Origin: Melioribacteraceae bacterium | GTDB lineage: Bacteria; Bacteroidota; Ignavibacteria; Ignavibacteriales; Melioribacteraceae | Reading direction: 5' to 3' | NCBI GenBank assembly: GCA_026983755.1 | Contig: JALSTL010000173.1 | Coordinates: 1 to 35,159 of the forward strand | Length of the DNA stretch: 35,159 nt | Shown: positions 26,227 through 34,601 of the stretch, in pieces | How the letters are laid out: each line of letters starts with the position of its first letter | Position numbering within the stretch: the first letter of the stretch is position 1 | Made by a program: the position numbers and the translations under genes | Notes under the pieces: model-generated | Told to the model about the DNA's origin: nothing | The model's input: the letters and a program-made list of their open reading frames with translations, nothing else | Database searches by the model: none

Positions 26227-27312
26227 TTAGTTTTCTTTTTTGAATCGGGTCATAAATTCAACTAAATCTTCCACGCCTTTCGAAGGGAAAGCATTATATA
26301 TTGACGCACGAATTCCACCTACGGAACGATGACCTTTTAAATTTGCAAAACCTTTTGCTAATGCCTCTTCAACAAATTTTTTTTCCAATTCTTCATTTTG
26401 TAAATTGAACGTAACGTTCATAAGCGATCTATCTTCTTTAACGGCAGTACCTTTATAAAATCCGTCTGAATTATCAATTGCTTCATAAAGCAGTTGAGCT
26501 TTGGTTTCGTTTATTTTTTTCATTTCTTCCAATCCCCCGTTTTTAAGTAACCACTTGAAAACCAATCCCATTATATAAATTGTAAATGTAGGCGGAGTAT
26601 TATACATAGAGTTTTTTTCTACATGAGTATTATAATTTAAATAAGTATGTAAAGTTTTTGGAGAACGTTCCAATAAACTTTTTTTAATAATTACAAGTAC
26701 GGCACCGGCAGGTCCCATATTTTTTTGTGCACCTGCATAAATAATTCCATATTTATTAACATCAATTGGTTTGCTAAGAATATTCGACGACGCATCGCAT
26801 ACCAAGGGAATGTTTCCTACTTCGGGTTCGGTTTTATATTCCGTTCCGAAAATTGTATTGTTAGATGTAAAATGAACATAAGAAGCATCGGATGAAATTT
26901 TAAGTTCTTCTTTTTTGGGTATATAATTGAAGTTAGAATTTTCGGAAGTAGCAGCCACATTTACTTCGCCAACTCTTTTTGCTTCTTTAATTGCTTTTTT
27001 AGACCACGCTCCCGTATTGATATAATCTGCTTTGTTATTAGGCGGCATTATGTTTAACGGCACCATTGAAAATTGTAGTGTTGCTCCTCCTTGTAAAAAC
27101 AAAACCGCATATTTGTCGTTTACATTTAATAGAGTTCTTAAATTTTGTTCGGCTTCGGAAATAATTTCTCCGTAAGTTTTGGAACGATGACTCATCTCCA
27201 TTACCGATAAACCCTGACCTTTGTAGGAATAAAAATCTTCTTGTGCTTCCAATAAAACTTCTTCAGGTAATACACCGGGTCCTGCACTAAAATTATAAAT
27301 TCTTTTTTCCAT
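26227..27312 (-). CDS. serC: Phosphoserine aminotransferase
   Basis: SerC is the PLP enzyme that converts 3-phosphohydroxypyruvate to phosphoserine; it also serves the related step of pyridoxal phosphate synthesis. The 361-residue length is standard. It opens N-F-S-A-G-P-G-V-L-P and shows M-E-M-S-H-R-S near 38-44 and F-L-Q-G-G-A-T near 72-78. Y-A-G-A-Q-K-N-M-G-P-A-G carries the PLP lysine at residue 197. The final G-H-R-S-V-G-G-I-R-A-S-I-Y-N-A matches the family. A DUF1015 gene lies directly upstream (131 bp). serA and serB are not in the window. A TAAATTTA element sits at 27360-27367. Confidence 0.96.
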   Translation of the reverse strand: MEKRIYNFSAGPGVLPEEVLLEAQEDFYSYKGQGLSVMEMSHRSKTYGEIISEAEQNLRTLLNVNDKYAVLFLQGGATLQFSMVPLNIMPPNNKADYINTGAWSKKAIKEAKRVGEVNVAATSENSNFNYIPKKEELKISSDASYVHFTSNNTIFGTEYKTEPEVGNIPLVCDASSNILSKPIDVNKYGIIYAGAQKNMGPAGAVLVIIKKSLLERSPKTLHTYLNYNTHVEKNSMYNTPPTFTIYIMGLVFKWLLKNGGLEEMKKINETKAQLLYEAIDNSDGFYKGTAVKEDRSLMNVTFNLQNEELEKKFVEEALAKGFANLKGHRSVGGIRASIYNAFPSKGVEDLVEFMTRFKKEN

Positions 27313-27359
27313 AATTTTATTTCCTTATAGTAAATTTTATTTTAATGTATTTAATATGC

Positions 27360-27367
27360 TAAATTTA
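27360..27367 (-). promoter_or_regulatory. TAAATTTA promoter-like element upstream of serC
   Basis: TAAATTTA lies 47 bp before the serC ATG. The same octamer (or TAAATTTG) occurs upstream of the parvulin, tex, ComEA-like, hrcA and purM genes. The octamer is self-complementary, so its direction is not defined by itself. Confidence 0.35.
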
Positions 27368-27443
27368 ACTTAATAATTATTATTAGTTATGCCGGTAATT
27401 AAAAACAATTTTAGTTTAAGAGAATAACTGAAAAACCAAATTA

Positions 27444-28676
27444 TTATATAGTATGAACAACCAATCCGTCTCTAAGTTTAGGTTCAAACCAAGTTGATTT
27501 TGGCGGCATGGTTTCTCCGGCATCGGAAATATTTATCAAATCATCTACGGAAACAGGGTACATTGAAAAGGCAATTTTTGCTTTTCCTGTATTAACTAAT
27601 TTTTCCAATTCTTGCGTACCTCTTATTCCGCCTATAAAATCAATGTTATTATCCGTACGCGGATCTTCAATACCCAATATAGGAGTAAGCAAATAATTTT
27701 GGAGAATGCTTACATCCAAATTTCCTCCAATATTTTCAGCCGGTTTAACATTTTCATTCGGTTTCAGTATATACCATTTGCCTGCTATATACATTCCGAT
27801 ATTTCTTTTTTCTTTTGGAATTGGATTGTTTGTTTTTTCAATTGTAAAATTAATTTTTACTTTGTTCATAAATTCTTCTTCGTTCATTCCTTTAAGATTA
27901 AGCACAATTCTATTATAAGGTAGAATTTTTAATTGTTCCGCCGGAAAGAGTACGGCGAGAAAATAATTGTATTCTTCGTTACCATTGTGATTGGGATTTC
28001 TTTTTTGTTTAACGGCTCTTGCTCTGCTTGCACTTGCTGCCCTGTGGTGTCCGTCTGCAATATATAAATTTTTTGTTTTACCGATTTCTTCAATTACGGT
28101 TTGTTCATATATTTTGGGAAGAATCCACAATTTATGAATTATACCGTCTTCGGAAGTAAAATTATAAACAGGTTCTGTTTCATTAATTGTTTTATCAACG
28201 GCTTCGTTTACTTTTTTTATTCCTTTATAGGTAAGAAACACCGCACCTGTTTGTGCTTCGGTTGTTACGATGTGATTTGTTCTATCGTCTTCTTTAACTT
28301 TGCGCGTTTTTTCATGTTTTTTAATTACATCGTTATCATAATCGTCAACAGAAAATGTAGCGGCAATACCAACTTGCTTTTGGTTTCCCATAGTTAAATG
28401 ATACACATAAAAATTTGCCACTTCATCTTGAATCATTGCTTCGTTTCTAAGTTTGATAAAATTTTCTTTTGCTTTTTCATATACAATTTTATCATAGGGA
28501 TTTGTATTTTCAGGTAGTTCAATTTCAGATCTTGTTACGCGTAAAAAATTAATTTTGTTATCTTTTACAAGTTCAGTCGCCTCTTCTCTGTTAACAACAT
28601 CGTAAGGAACGCTGGCAAGAAGCTGAGCAACCTCCGGCTTGGGTCTTACAGCTTTAAAAGGTCTGATAACAGCCAT
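27444..28676 (-). CDS. DUF1015-family protein, possibly linked to serine/phosphoserine metabolism
   Basis: The 410-residue protein starts M-A-V-I-R-P-F-K-A-V-R-P-K-P, followed by V-P-Y-D-V-V-N-R-E-E-A, the hallmark of DUF1015 (PF06245). A conserved A-D-G-H-H-R-A-A-S-A-S-R motif lies at about 207-218 (D208, H210, H211, R212). This resembles the D-G-x-H-R motif of the ParB/sulfiredoxin-like free-serine kinases SerK and SbnI. Biochemical function is not established for DUF1015 as far as I know. The gene is adjacent to serC on the same strand, a neighbourhood also familiar from Bacteroidota genomes. A serine or phosphoserine-related reaction is therefore a reasonable inference. It has a GGAG Shine-Dalgarno. 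Confidence 0.85.
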   Translation of the reverse strand: MAVIRPFKAVRPKPEVAQLLASVPYDVVNREEATELVKDNKINFLRVTRSEIELPENTNPYDKIVYEKAKENFIKLRNEAMIQDEVANFYVYHLTMGNQKQVGIAATFSVDDYDNDVIKKHEKTRKVKEDDRTNHIVTTEAQTGAVFLTYKGIKKVNEAVDKTINETEPVYNFTSEDGIIHKLWILPKIYEQTVIEEIGKTKNLYIADGHHRAASASRARAVKQKRNPNHNGNEEYNYFLAVLFPAEQLKILPYNRIVLNLKGMNEEEFMNKVKINFTIEKTNNPIPKEKRNIGMYIAGKWYILKPNENVKPAENIGGNLDVSILQNYLLTPILGIEDPRTDNNIDFIGGIRGTQELEKLVNTGKAKIAFSMYPVSVDDLINISDAGETMPPKSTWFEPKLRDGLVVHTI

Positions 28677-28760
28677 GTTTTTCTCCGAGAATTTTATTTT
28701 AAAAAATATTTTACAATTAAAACTTAGTACTTAATTAATTGAATTACACGTAAATAGAAA

Positions 28761-30632
28761 TTATTTTATCATATTAATCATTTCCATTAATTCATCAACA
28801 AGTTCATCTGCATTTCCACTGTAGCCAACGCTTTTAAATCTTATTTTACCATTTTTATCTATAATAAATTTTGTAGGAATTCCTTCCACACCATAATCCG
28901 CAACCACTTTATTTTTTTCGTCGATAAGAACATGAAAAGGATAGTTTTTCTTTTTAAGAAAATTTTTAACATTTGTTGTTTTGTTTTTTACTCTTTCCCA
29001 AGTATTTACAAATAAGAATTTTACCTTTTTATTAGTAAGTTTGGTTTGTGCAGTAGCCATTGCCGGAAAAGATTGAACGCATGGCCCACACCAAGTTGCC
29101 CAAAAGTCAACAATAACTGGGTTCCCTTTATAATCCGATAAAGAAACTTTTTTCCCGTTCATATCTGTAAGTGTAAACTGAGGTGCTGGTTTGTTCATTA
29201 TTTCTTTTTGTAATTTCTCTTTAATTTTCGCTTTTGCTTTATTTTCATATTTTACAATAAATTTTTCCAATTCCGTTTTATTACCGCCCGAAGAAACAAA
29301 TGCTTTTTTGTAAAGTTCTATTGTTTTGTTTGTGGTTTTCCCGTTTTTAATATATTTTTCCAAAGTTGTTTTTGCAATATCATATTTTCCCATGCTAATT
29401 AGCAAAGCCGCATATCCGTCGTTTATATCGGGAAATGAATTATTACTTAGTTGTACCGCTTCTTTATAAGCATTTAATGAATTTTGTTTTTGATTTGTTT
29501 CTCTTAGCAAATTTGCATACGTATCCAATATCATGGCTAGCGATTGATTTTTATACATAGCAAATTCTTTTTCCGTTAAATATGACGGTTTGTTGTTATC
29601 TGTTTTTATATCGTCTCTAGCCAGTTCAACGGATTTTTTGGCAATAGCAACGGCTAAAGGATTATTTTCTTTGTTTTCAAACATAGACCAGGCAATTGAA
29701 TTATAGTAATCCGCTTTAGCCAAATTCGGATATTTGTTTGCTAGATCAAATGCCTTTTTAAATTTTTTATTCTGTATGCAAGTGGATATAATATTGTATA
29801 ACATTGCCGATTCCGGTTTTGTGTCGTTATATTTTTTTATAAATGAATTTAAAAATTTAATTTTTCCGTTAATATCTTTTTGCGATAAGAAAACTTTATA
29901 TTGATCACGCTTGGCCAAGTTTGATTTAGGAAATTTTTTTATTCCCAATTCTTCAAATTTTTTCCCTTTAACCAAATTACCGGTTTTGGTAAACCACTTT
30001 GCCAAAAACTCGTAATTATCTTCCGTTAACTTTTCCTTTTCTGCAATTTTATTTAATTCCAAATTTATGATGCTGTCTTTTTTATTTTTAGGAATTGTAA
30101 AAAAATAACTTTCCAAAAATTTTGCTTTTTGTTCCGGGTTTTTAGAAAATTCTTCCTTAAATAATAAACGTGCCAATTCCCTATCGTTTTTAAAACCAAT
30201 GTGATCGAAGAACTTAACAATTATCGAAGCCAAGCCTGCAGAAGCTCCGGGAACAATATCATTATTGTTATACAATTTAATCACATAACCATTATTGTTA
30301 TTATTATCTACAATTTTATCATTTACAAATTTAATTACTACACCATAAGTAGAATCGGTAGTTTGAATATTTCCCACCCAACTTTTTTCTTTTTTTTGCA
30401 TAACCACACTTTTGGTATCATCCAAATCTTTACTATATAAATATGCAACCATTTCAATGTTTTGCACATTTTTAAGGTCCGGAGATTGTGGGTTATATTT
30501 TATTGTAAGTTCACTACCTTGTTTCGGTTTTTGAGGTGTATATGTAAAATTGGTTTCGGTTAATTTTTTTTTGCTGCATGAAATAAGAGCAACAAGTATA
30601 ATCAAAATTCCGAAAATTTTATTAGTTTTCAT
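28761..30632 (-). CDS. TPR-containing lipoprotein with C-terminal TlpA/thioredoxin domain
   Basis: This 623-residue lipoprotein has the lipobox A-L-I-S-C (C19). The N-terminal part (about 25-130) looks like a beta-sandwich. A long helical region (about 150-470) carries TPR-like repeats such as L-A-M-I-L-D-T-Y-A-N-L-L-R-E-T-N. The C-terminus (about 480-623) is a TlpA/AhpC-TSA-type thioredoxin domain opening P-A-P-Q-F-T-L-T-D-M-N-G-K. Its active site is W-C-G-P-C (C515, C518) and its cis-proline region is G-V-E-G-I-P-T-K. Such proteins reduce disulfides in envelope proteins or cytochromes. The TPR part probably binds a partner. A GGAGC Shine-Dalgarno lies upstream. Confidence 0.87.
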   Translation of the reverse strand: MKTNKIFGILIILVALISCSKKKLTETNFTYTPQKPKQGSELTIKYNPQSPDLKNVQNIEMVAYLYSKDLDDTKSVVMQKKEKSWVGNIQTTDSTYGVVIKFVNDKIVDNNNNNGYVIKLYNNNDIVPGASAGLASIIVKFFDHIGFKNDRELARLLFKEEFSKNPEQKAKFLESYFFTIPKNKKDSIINLELNKIAEKEKLTEDNYEFLAKWFTKTGNLVKGKKFEELGIKKFPKSNLAKRDQYKVFLSQKDINGKIKFLNSFIKKYNDTKPESAMLYNIISTCIQNKKFKKAFDLANKYPNLAKADYYNSIAWSMFENKENNPLAVAIAKKSVELARDDIKTDNNKPSYLTEKEFAMYKNQSLAMILDTYANLLRETNQKQNSLNAYKEAVQLSNNSFPDINDGYAALLISMGKYDIAKTTLEKYIKNGKTTNKTIELYKKAFVSSGGNKTELEKFIVKYENKAKAKIKEKLQKEIMNKPAPQFTLTDMNGKKVSLSDYKGNPVIVDFWATWCGPCVQSFPAMATAQTKLTNKKVKFLFVNTWERVKNKTTNVKNFLKKKNYPFHVLIDEKNKVVADYGVEGIPTKFIIDKNGKIRFKSVGYSGNADELVDELMEMINMIK

Positions 30633-30713
30633 TTTAAGCTCCTTTATTGCTTTCTTAGAAAAGTATTATTTGTGCTCACGTTAAATATACATATTACTTT
30701 GATACGGATAAAT

Positions 30714-30735
30714 GATAAAATTACTCAATTTTATC
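30714..30735. repeat. Perfect inverted repeat GATAAAATT-N4-AATTTTATC
   Basis: Nine-base perfect arms around ACTC, about 82 bp upstream of the TlpA-like gene. The flanks add further GATAAA/TTTATC copies (30711-30719 and 30742-30750). It may be an operator or an mRNA hairpin, but the AT-only arms weaken the case. Confidence 0.4.
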
Positions 30736-30883
30736 TCCGGATTTATCATTATTGAATCATCCGATTTTATAAAATTTTGAATTTAAAGAAAATCAATGTA
30801 TAATATTTAATTTTTCTATTTTACAACTTGTTTGTAGTATTGCAAGAAATTAAACAATAATTTTTTTGGGGTTTCCAAATAAT

Positions 30884-30907
30884 ATTACCTTGCTTCAATA
30901 AGGTAAT
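30884..30907. repeat. Inverted repeat ATTACCTT-N8-AAGGTAAT
   Basis: Perfect 8-bp arms with an 8-nt spacer, 35 bp upstream of the DUF2203 start codon. The position fits an operator or a leader hairpin. No known regulator consensus is matched. Confidence 0.4.
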
Positions 30908-30942
30908 TATACTTATTTTAGCGAAAACAAAAAATAAAAAAT

Positions 30943-31335
30943 ATGTCGGAAACAGAAATAAAATATTTTACACCAGAAGAAGCTAACAAAACTTTACCGC
31001 TTGTAAGGAAAATTGTTAAAGATATTTTGGATTACAGTCTGCAACTTAAAGACATTAAAGATACATTTGGAAACAATTTGGAAGACAATGTCGAGGCCGG
31101 TAATTTGATTTCACAAATAAAAGGTTTTATGCAAGAGTTAAATGAAATCGGTTGTAGTTATAAACATTGGAATTTTTCCGTTGGACTTGTTGATTTCCCT
31201 TCTATTATTGACGGCGAAGAAGTTCTTCTTTGTTGGAAAAGCGATGAAGAAAGCATTCAATATTATCATGGATTAAACGAAGGCTTTAGAGAACGTAAAC
31301 TTATACCAGAATATTATTTTTATATTACCGATTAA
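30943..31335 (+). CDS. DUF2203-family protein
   Basis: The 130-residue soluble protein matches DUF2203 (PF09969). It opens with Y-F-T-P-E-E-A-N-K-T-L-P-L-V-R-K-I-V-K-D-I, the family signature, then a helical stretch. The conserved C-terminal part is V-G-L-V-D-F-P-S-I-I-D-G-E-E-V-L-L-C-W-K and I-Q-Y-Y-H-G-L-N-E-G-F-R-E-R. Histidine and arginine in the last block are conserved, but no function is known for the family. It stands alone, convergent with the OsmC gene and separated from it by a perfect hairpin. Confidence 0.88.
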   Translation: MSETEIKYFTPEEANKTLPLVRKIVKDILDYSLQLKDIKDTFGNNLEDNVEAGNLISQIKGFMQELNEIGCSYKHWNFSVGLVDFPSIIDGEEVLLCWKSDEESIQYYHGLNEGFRERKLIPEYYFYITD

Positions 31336-31341
31336 AAATAT

Positions 31342-31362
31342 ACCGGACTTTTAAAGTCCGGT
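31342..31362. terminator. Bidirectional terminator between DUF2203 and OsmC genes
   Basis: Perfect 9-bp arms (ACCGGACTT 31342-31350, AAGTCCGGT 31354-31362) around a 3-nt loop, 6 bp after the DUF2203 stop. On the minus strand the stem is followed by ATATTTTTAA, so it is best as the OsmC terminator. The plus side has only three T residues. Confidence 0.75.
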
Positions 31363-31381
31363 TTACAATTCAATATTACAT

Positions 31382-31810
31382 TTATTTTCTTTTTTCAATT
31401 CTATGTGAATAAGTAATTTCGATTGATTTTTGAAGCATTGCCGTAACACCACAATAAACCGTTTGTGAAAGTTCAATTGCCCGCATAACATCTTTTTCTT
31501 TTATATCACTACCGTAAAAAACAAATTCAAGATGAATTTTTGTATAAACCTTAGGGTGAGTTTCCGTAGATTCGGCGGAAATATTTATTTCAAATCCATC
31601 TAAATCCACTCTTTTCTTTTGTAAAATTGCTGCAACATCGGCTCCTGTGCAACCGGCTAAACTTATAAGTAATAATTCTTTCGGTCTTATTCCGGCATTA
31701 CTTCCGCCAAAAGTTTCCGGTCCGTCCATCGGTACCCAATGATTTGATTCGGTTTTACCAATAAATGTAATTCCTTGAATTTGTTTTACAACTGCTTTGT
31801 GCTTTGCCAT
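31382..31810 (-). CDS. OsmC-family peroxiredoxin-like protein
   Basis: OsmC/Ohr-family proteins reduce organic hydroperoxides with a pair of cysteines. The 142-residue protein has both: C54 in S-L-A-G-C-T-G-A-D-V and C120 in T-V-Y-C-G-V-T-A. The N-terminal G-P-E-T-F-G-G-S-N-A-G-I-R-P-K-E-L-L-L fits the general OsmC (YhfA-like) subfamily more than Ohr. The start at 31810 is chosen because AAGGAG lies six bases in front. A longer in-frame extension beginning at TTG (31915) has no such signal and would add 35 unrelated residues. Its promoter region is shared with the T9SS cargo gene on the other strand. Confidence 0.9.
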   Translation of the reverse strand: MAKHKAVVKQIQGITFIGKTESNHWVPMDGPETFGGSNAGIRPKELLLISLAGCTGADVAAILQKKRVDLDGFEINISAESTETHPKVYTKIHLEFVFYGSDIKEKDVMRAIELSQTVYCGVTAMLQKSIEITYSHRIEKRK

Positions 31811-31876
31811 AATACTCCTTTTCTCTTTTTTATAATATTGTCCGATAAAAAATAATAAATTTTCATCTTTTATTTG

Positions 31877-31891
31877 ATTCGGTTCCCGAAT
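31877..31891. repeat. Short palindrome ATTCGG-N3-CCGAAT
   Basis: Perfect 6-bp arms around TTC, 66 bp upstream of the OsmC-family start. Its G+C content is higher than the surroundings. It could be an operator for the OsmC gene or a leader hairpin; no regulator family is implied by sequence. Confidence 0.35.
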
Positions 31892-31945
31892 AAAAGTTTC
31901 AAAAACAATAACCAAATCTCGATTAAGTTATTGGAAATCTTCTCT

Positions 31946-31961
31946 TGTCATTTAGATGACA
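31946..31961. promoter_or_regulatory. Candidate Crp/Fnr-family operator (TGTCA-N6-TGACA)
   Basis: A perfect palindrome with 5-bp half-sites and 6-bp spacing, the geometry of Crp/Fnr-superfamily sites. A third half-site TGTCA lies at 31977-31981. It sits 94 bp upstream of the T9SS cargo start and 135 bp upstream of the OsmC-family start, so it could serve either gene. This is inferred from sequence only. Confidence 0.45.
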
Positions 31962-32055
31962 TTTGTAAAAACAAAATGTCAAATATCATACACTAATATT
32001 AAATGGCAAATATTATTATTCGCTACCAAACAATTTTTATAATAAGGAGGAACAA

Positions 32056-34233
32056 ATGAATAAAATATACATCCCGTTGTTTTTTGTGCTGGTGTTCATA
32101 GAACAAATATCAGCTCAAGTACAACACACAAATTTTTATAGTACTGCCGAGCAATTATTTCTGGCAAATGAAATAAATGAAAGCGGAGAACCTTTTGCAG
32201 AAGCTTTAGGATATAACTTGGACGATCTTGATCCATTTGTATTAAATTCGCCGGATTCAATTGCATATACATTAGGTATTGAAAATTACGAATATTCCCG
32301 ATATCAATTAGGAACAATAGTATCACGTTCCGGCATGGGTTTGCACATGATGTGGGCTCCTATCATTATGGCAAAGGCTGCTATGATGGATTCTTCGTTT
32401 GACGGTTCGATAACAGGAACGCCAAACGGATACAACGAAGACGATGAACTATTTAAAACAATAATGCATTTTGGAATGTTATCTCATTTTACACCTTTTA
32501 AACATCCGTGGCCTCAATTTGCGGAATTTATTTCCGGAGATCCTCATTTACCTCAGTCCGTAGATGCCGATAATTTTAACACTGATTTTAAAACATTACG
32601 TTGGGATAGAAGTAAAATGGATAAAACACTAAATCCCGCTGCTATGGGACAATCGTTAATGAAACAATATTTATGGGCTCAAGATATGCTGGGCGGTTTA
32701 CACGATGCCGACGATAATCCTGTTGACCCGACAGCTTCTTCACCGGATTCATCAAGTAATCCTCATTTTGATCCGGCAAATAATGTTTTTTACGGTGGCG
32801 ATGCCATAGACGGCTTTATCGGACAAGTTTTAACTGCAGAAGCTATAAACAAAATGTTATTCATGAACGGTAATTTAGCTTATGACGGAAATTCTTTGGG
32901 TGCTGTTAATCCGGCATCTTATACTCCTGCAGACGGAATAAAATACTTTCCGCACAAAATTGCCGTTACGGAAACCATAGTTAAACAAGGTCTGCCGCCA
33001 AAGTTATCATCATTAGAAGTAACCGATGCATCAAGCGAGTTATTTGATCAAATTTCTTTATTGTGGGGTACTTTACATTTTAAAAACATGATGGATCCCA
33101 ATATTAACGACGAACCGCATGCAGCCTACCATTACGTATTCGACGGAGATCCTTTCCCTCCGGCAGCATCTCAATCCGGCATCCCGGGCCCTTTCGATTT
33201 GATGAAAGGCTCTAGCAAAGTACTTTTCTTAAATATAAAGGCAATGCATTTTAATAACACGGAAGGAACTTTTATTAATACTTCAAATTTAAATAATGGT
33301 AACGTTGAACAAGGTACGGAAATAAATACCGTTAATGCGGGATATTCAATTGTTATTTTAGCCAAATTTATTCAAGAATTTACAGGAACCCCTTTAGAAA
33401 ATATGGCGCACGATCTTCTTGTTGCACAAGCTGATTTTATTATTAACAAACTAAAAAACAATTCCGGAGGATTTTATAATTCCTATACAATAGGAACAGG
33501 AGCGGATACGGAAACTCAAAAAGTTGTTTCTGTTGCTGCTGCAATACGCGGTTTATACGCCGCTTATACAATTACTAACAATAACAATTATCTTACCGAA
33601 GCTAACGATGGTTATAATTATTTAATTACCAATTTTTATCTACCCGAACAAATGGCATTTAAAACCGATTTAAGTTCAACTACTGCAATTTACACTCCTT
33701 TTAATTTTGCAATAATTGCCGGTGCGCTTCGCGAAGCCAAATTGGTTGGAAACAATTCCGAAGCTCCTATAATTTATACCAGATTTTTTAAAAATATTGG
33801 AAACCGTATGCAACTATGTGAAGCAGGCCCAACGGGAGAAACCGGTAACGATTCCGATGGTGACGGAGTTCCGTTTCTTCCTCAACAACCGGACGGTTTG
33901 CCTCCGATTTTTGCTCCGCAAGCTACGTTCGATTTGGTTACTGATGTAAAAAATAACAATGCAATATCTTATAATTTTAACTTGGAACAAAATTATCCCA
34001 ATCCTTTTAATCCTACAACTACTATCAAATACTCGCTTCCCGGTTCGGAATTTGTTACACTAAAGGTTTTTAATGTTTTGGGAAAAGAAGTAATTACTTT
34101 GGTTAACAAAACGCAAGCGGCGGGGAACTATATCATAAATTTTAATTCACAAAATCTTACAAGCGGTATTTATGTTTATCAATTGAAAGCGGGCAATAAT
34201 ATTCAAATTAGAAAAATGGTTCTTTTAAAGTAG
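32056..34233 (+). CDS. Secreted protein of unknown function with T9SS C-terminal sorting domain
   Basis: The 725-residue protein has a signal peptide (about residues 1-20, ending I-S-A-Q) and a C-terminal type IX sorting domain (about 641-725: E-Q-N-Y-P-N-P-F-N-P near 642, ending R-K-M-V-L-L-K). The 620 residues between are not a family I recognise. Helical stretches around 430-560 (for example V-V-S-V-A-A-A-I-R-G-L-Y-A-A-Y-T-I) recall alpha/alpha-toroid proteins of the six-hairpin glycosidase kind, but no catalytic motif can be named. There is one Asp-rich calcium-binding-like stretch, D-S-D-G-D-G-V, near 613. A perfect AAGGAGG precedes the ATG, suggesting high expression. A strong terminator follows. 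Confidence 0.8.
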   Translation: MNKIYIPLFFVLVFIEQISAQVQHTNFYSTAEQLFLANEINESGEPFAEALGYNLDDLDPFVLNSPDSIAYTLGIENYEYSRYQLGTIVSRSGMGLHMMWAPIIMAKAAMMDSSFDGSITGTPNGYNEDDELFKTIMHFGMLSHFTPFKHPWPQFAEFISGDPHLPQSVDADNFNTDFKTLRWDRSKMDKTLNPAAMGQSLMKQYLWAQDMLGGLHDADDNPVDPTASSPDSSSNPHFDPANNVFYGGDAIDGFIGQVLTAEAINKMLFMNGNLAYDGNSLGAVNPASYTPADGIKYFPHKIAVTETIVKQGLPPKLSSLEVTDASSELFDQISLLWGTLHFKNMMDPNINDEPHAAYHYVFDGDPFPPAASQSGIPGPFDLMKGSSKVLFLNIKAMHFNNTEGTFINTSNLNNGNVEQGTEINTVNAGYSIVILAKFIQEFTGTPLENMAHDLLVAQADFIINKLKNNSGGFYNSYTIGTGADTETQKVVSVAAAIRGLYAAYTITNNNNYLTEANDGYNYLITNFYLPEQMAFKTDLSSTTAIYTPFNFAIIAGALREAKLVGNNSEAPIIYTRFFKNIGNRMQLCEAGPTGETGNDSDGDGVPFLPQQPDGLPPIFAPQATFDLVTDVKNNNAISYNFNLEQNYPNPFNPTTTIKYSLPGSEFVTLKVFNVLGKEVITLVNKTQAAGNYIINFNSQNLTSGIYVYQLKAGNNIQIRKMVLLK

Positions 34234-34318
34234 TATGAAATGATATGGGAAGAAAGAAATAAATCAATAAAAAACAACTTGCTAAATCATTTATAAAAAA
34301 AATAAAATATAGATTTAA

Positions 34319-34366
34319 GGAAAATCAAATTCATTTGAATTCCGAATTTGATTTTCCAAATTTTTT
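34319..34366 (+). terminator. Strong Rho-independent terminator after the T9SS cargo gene
   Basis: Perfect 14-bp arms (34319-34332 and 34344-34357) around an 11-nt loop, followed after three A residues by six T residues (34361-34366). It begins 86 bp past the stop codon. Confidence 0.8.
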
Positions 34367-34601
34367 GACAAGCTGTTTTTTAATTTTGTAGTAGTTTTTA
34401 ATGTAACAATTAGCGGATTATTTGCTGCAATTAATTTTCAAAGCAAAATCATGTATAAGATATTCTTGTAAATATTTTTTCTTTTACGAGCAATAACACA
34501 GGAACAACCTTAAACGTTAAAATAAGTAAAAAAAACAGTTCCCCGTTTTCTTGTGTTTTTATTAACATACTTTCTTTTGGCAACTTTAGATATAATTCCA
34601 A

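Larger units (their letters stand above)
30633..30942. other. 310-bp divergent intergenic region with inverted repeats
   Basis: No gene is visible between the TlpA-like lipoprotein (minus) and the DUF2203 gene (plus), so both promoters must lie here. It holds a 9-bp stem with 4-nt loop (30714-30722/30727-30735), an overlapping alternative pair (30711-30719/30742-30750), and an 8-bp stem with 8-nt loop near the DUF2203 start (30884-30891/30900-30907). Confidence 0.6.

Noticed and set aside
31811..31915. In-frame N-terminal extension of the OsmC-family gene from a TTG
   Set aside because: It lacks a Shine-Dalgarno, adds residues foreign to the family, and the ATG at 31810 has AAGGAG six bases in front.
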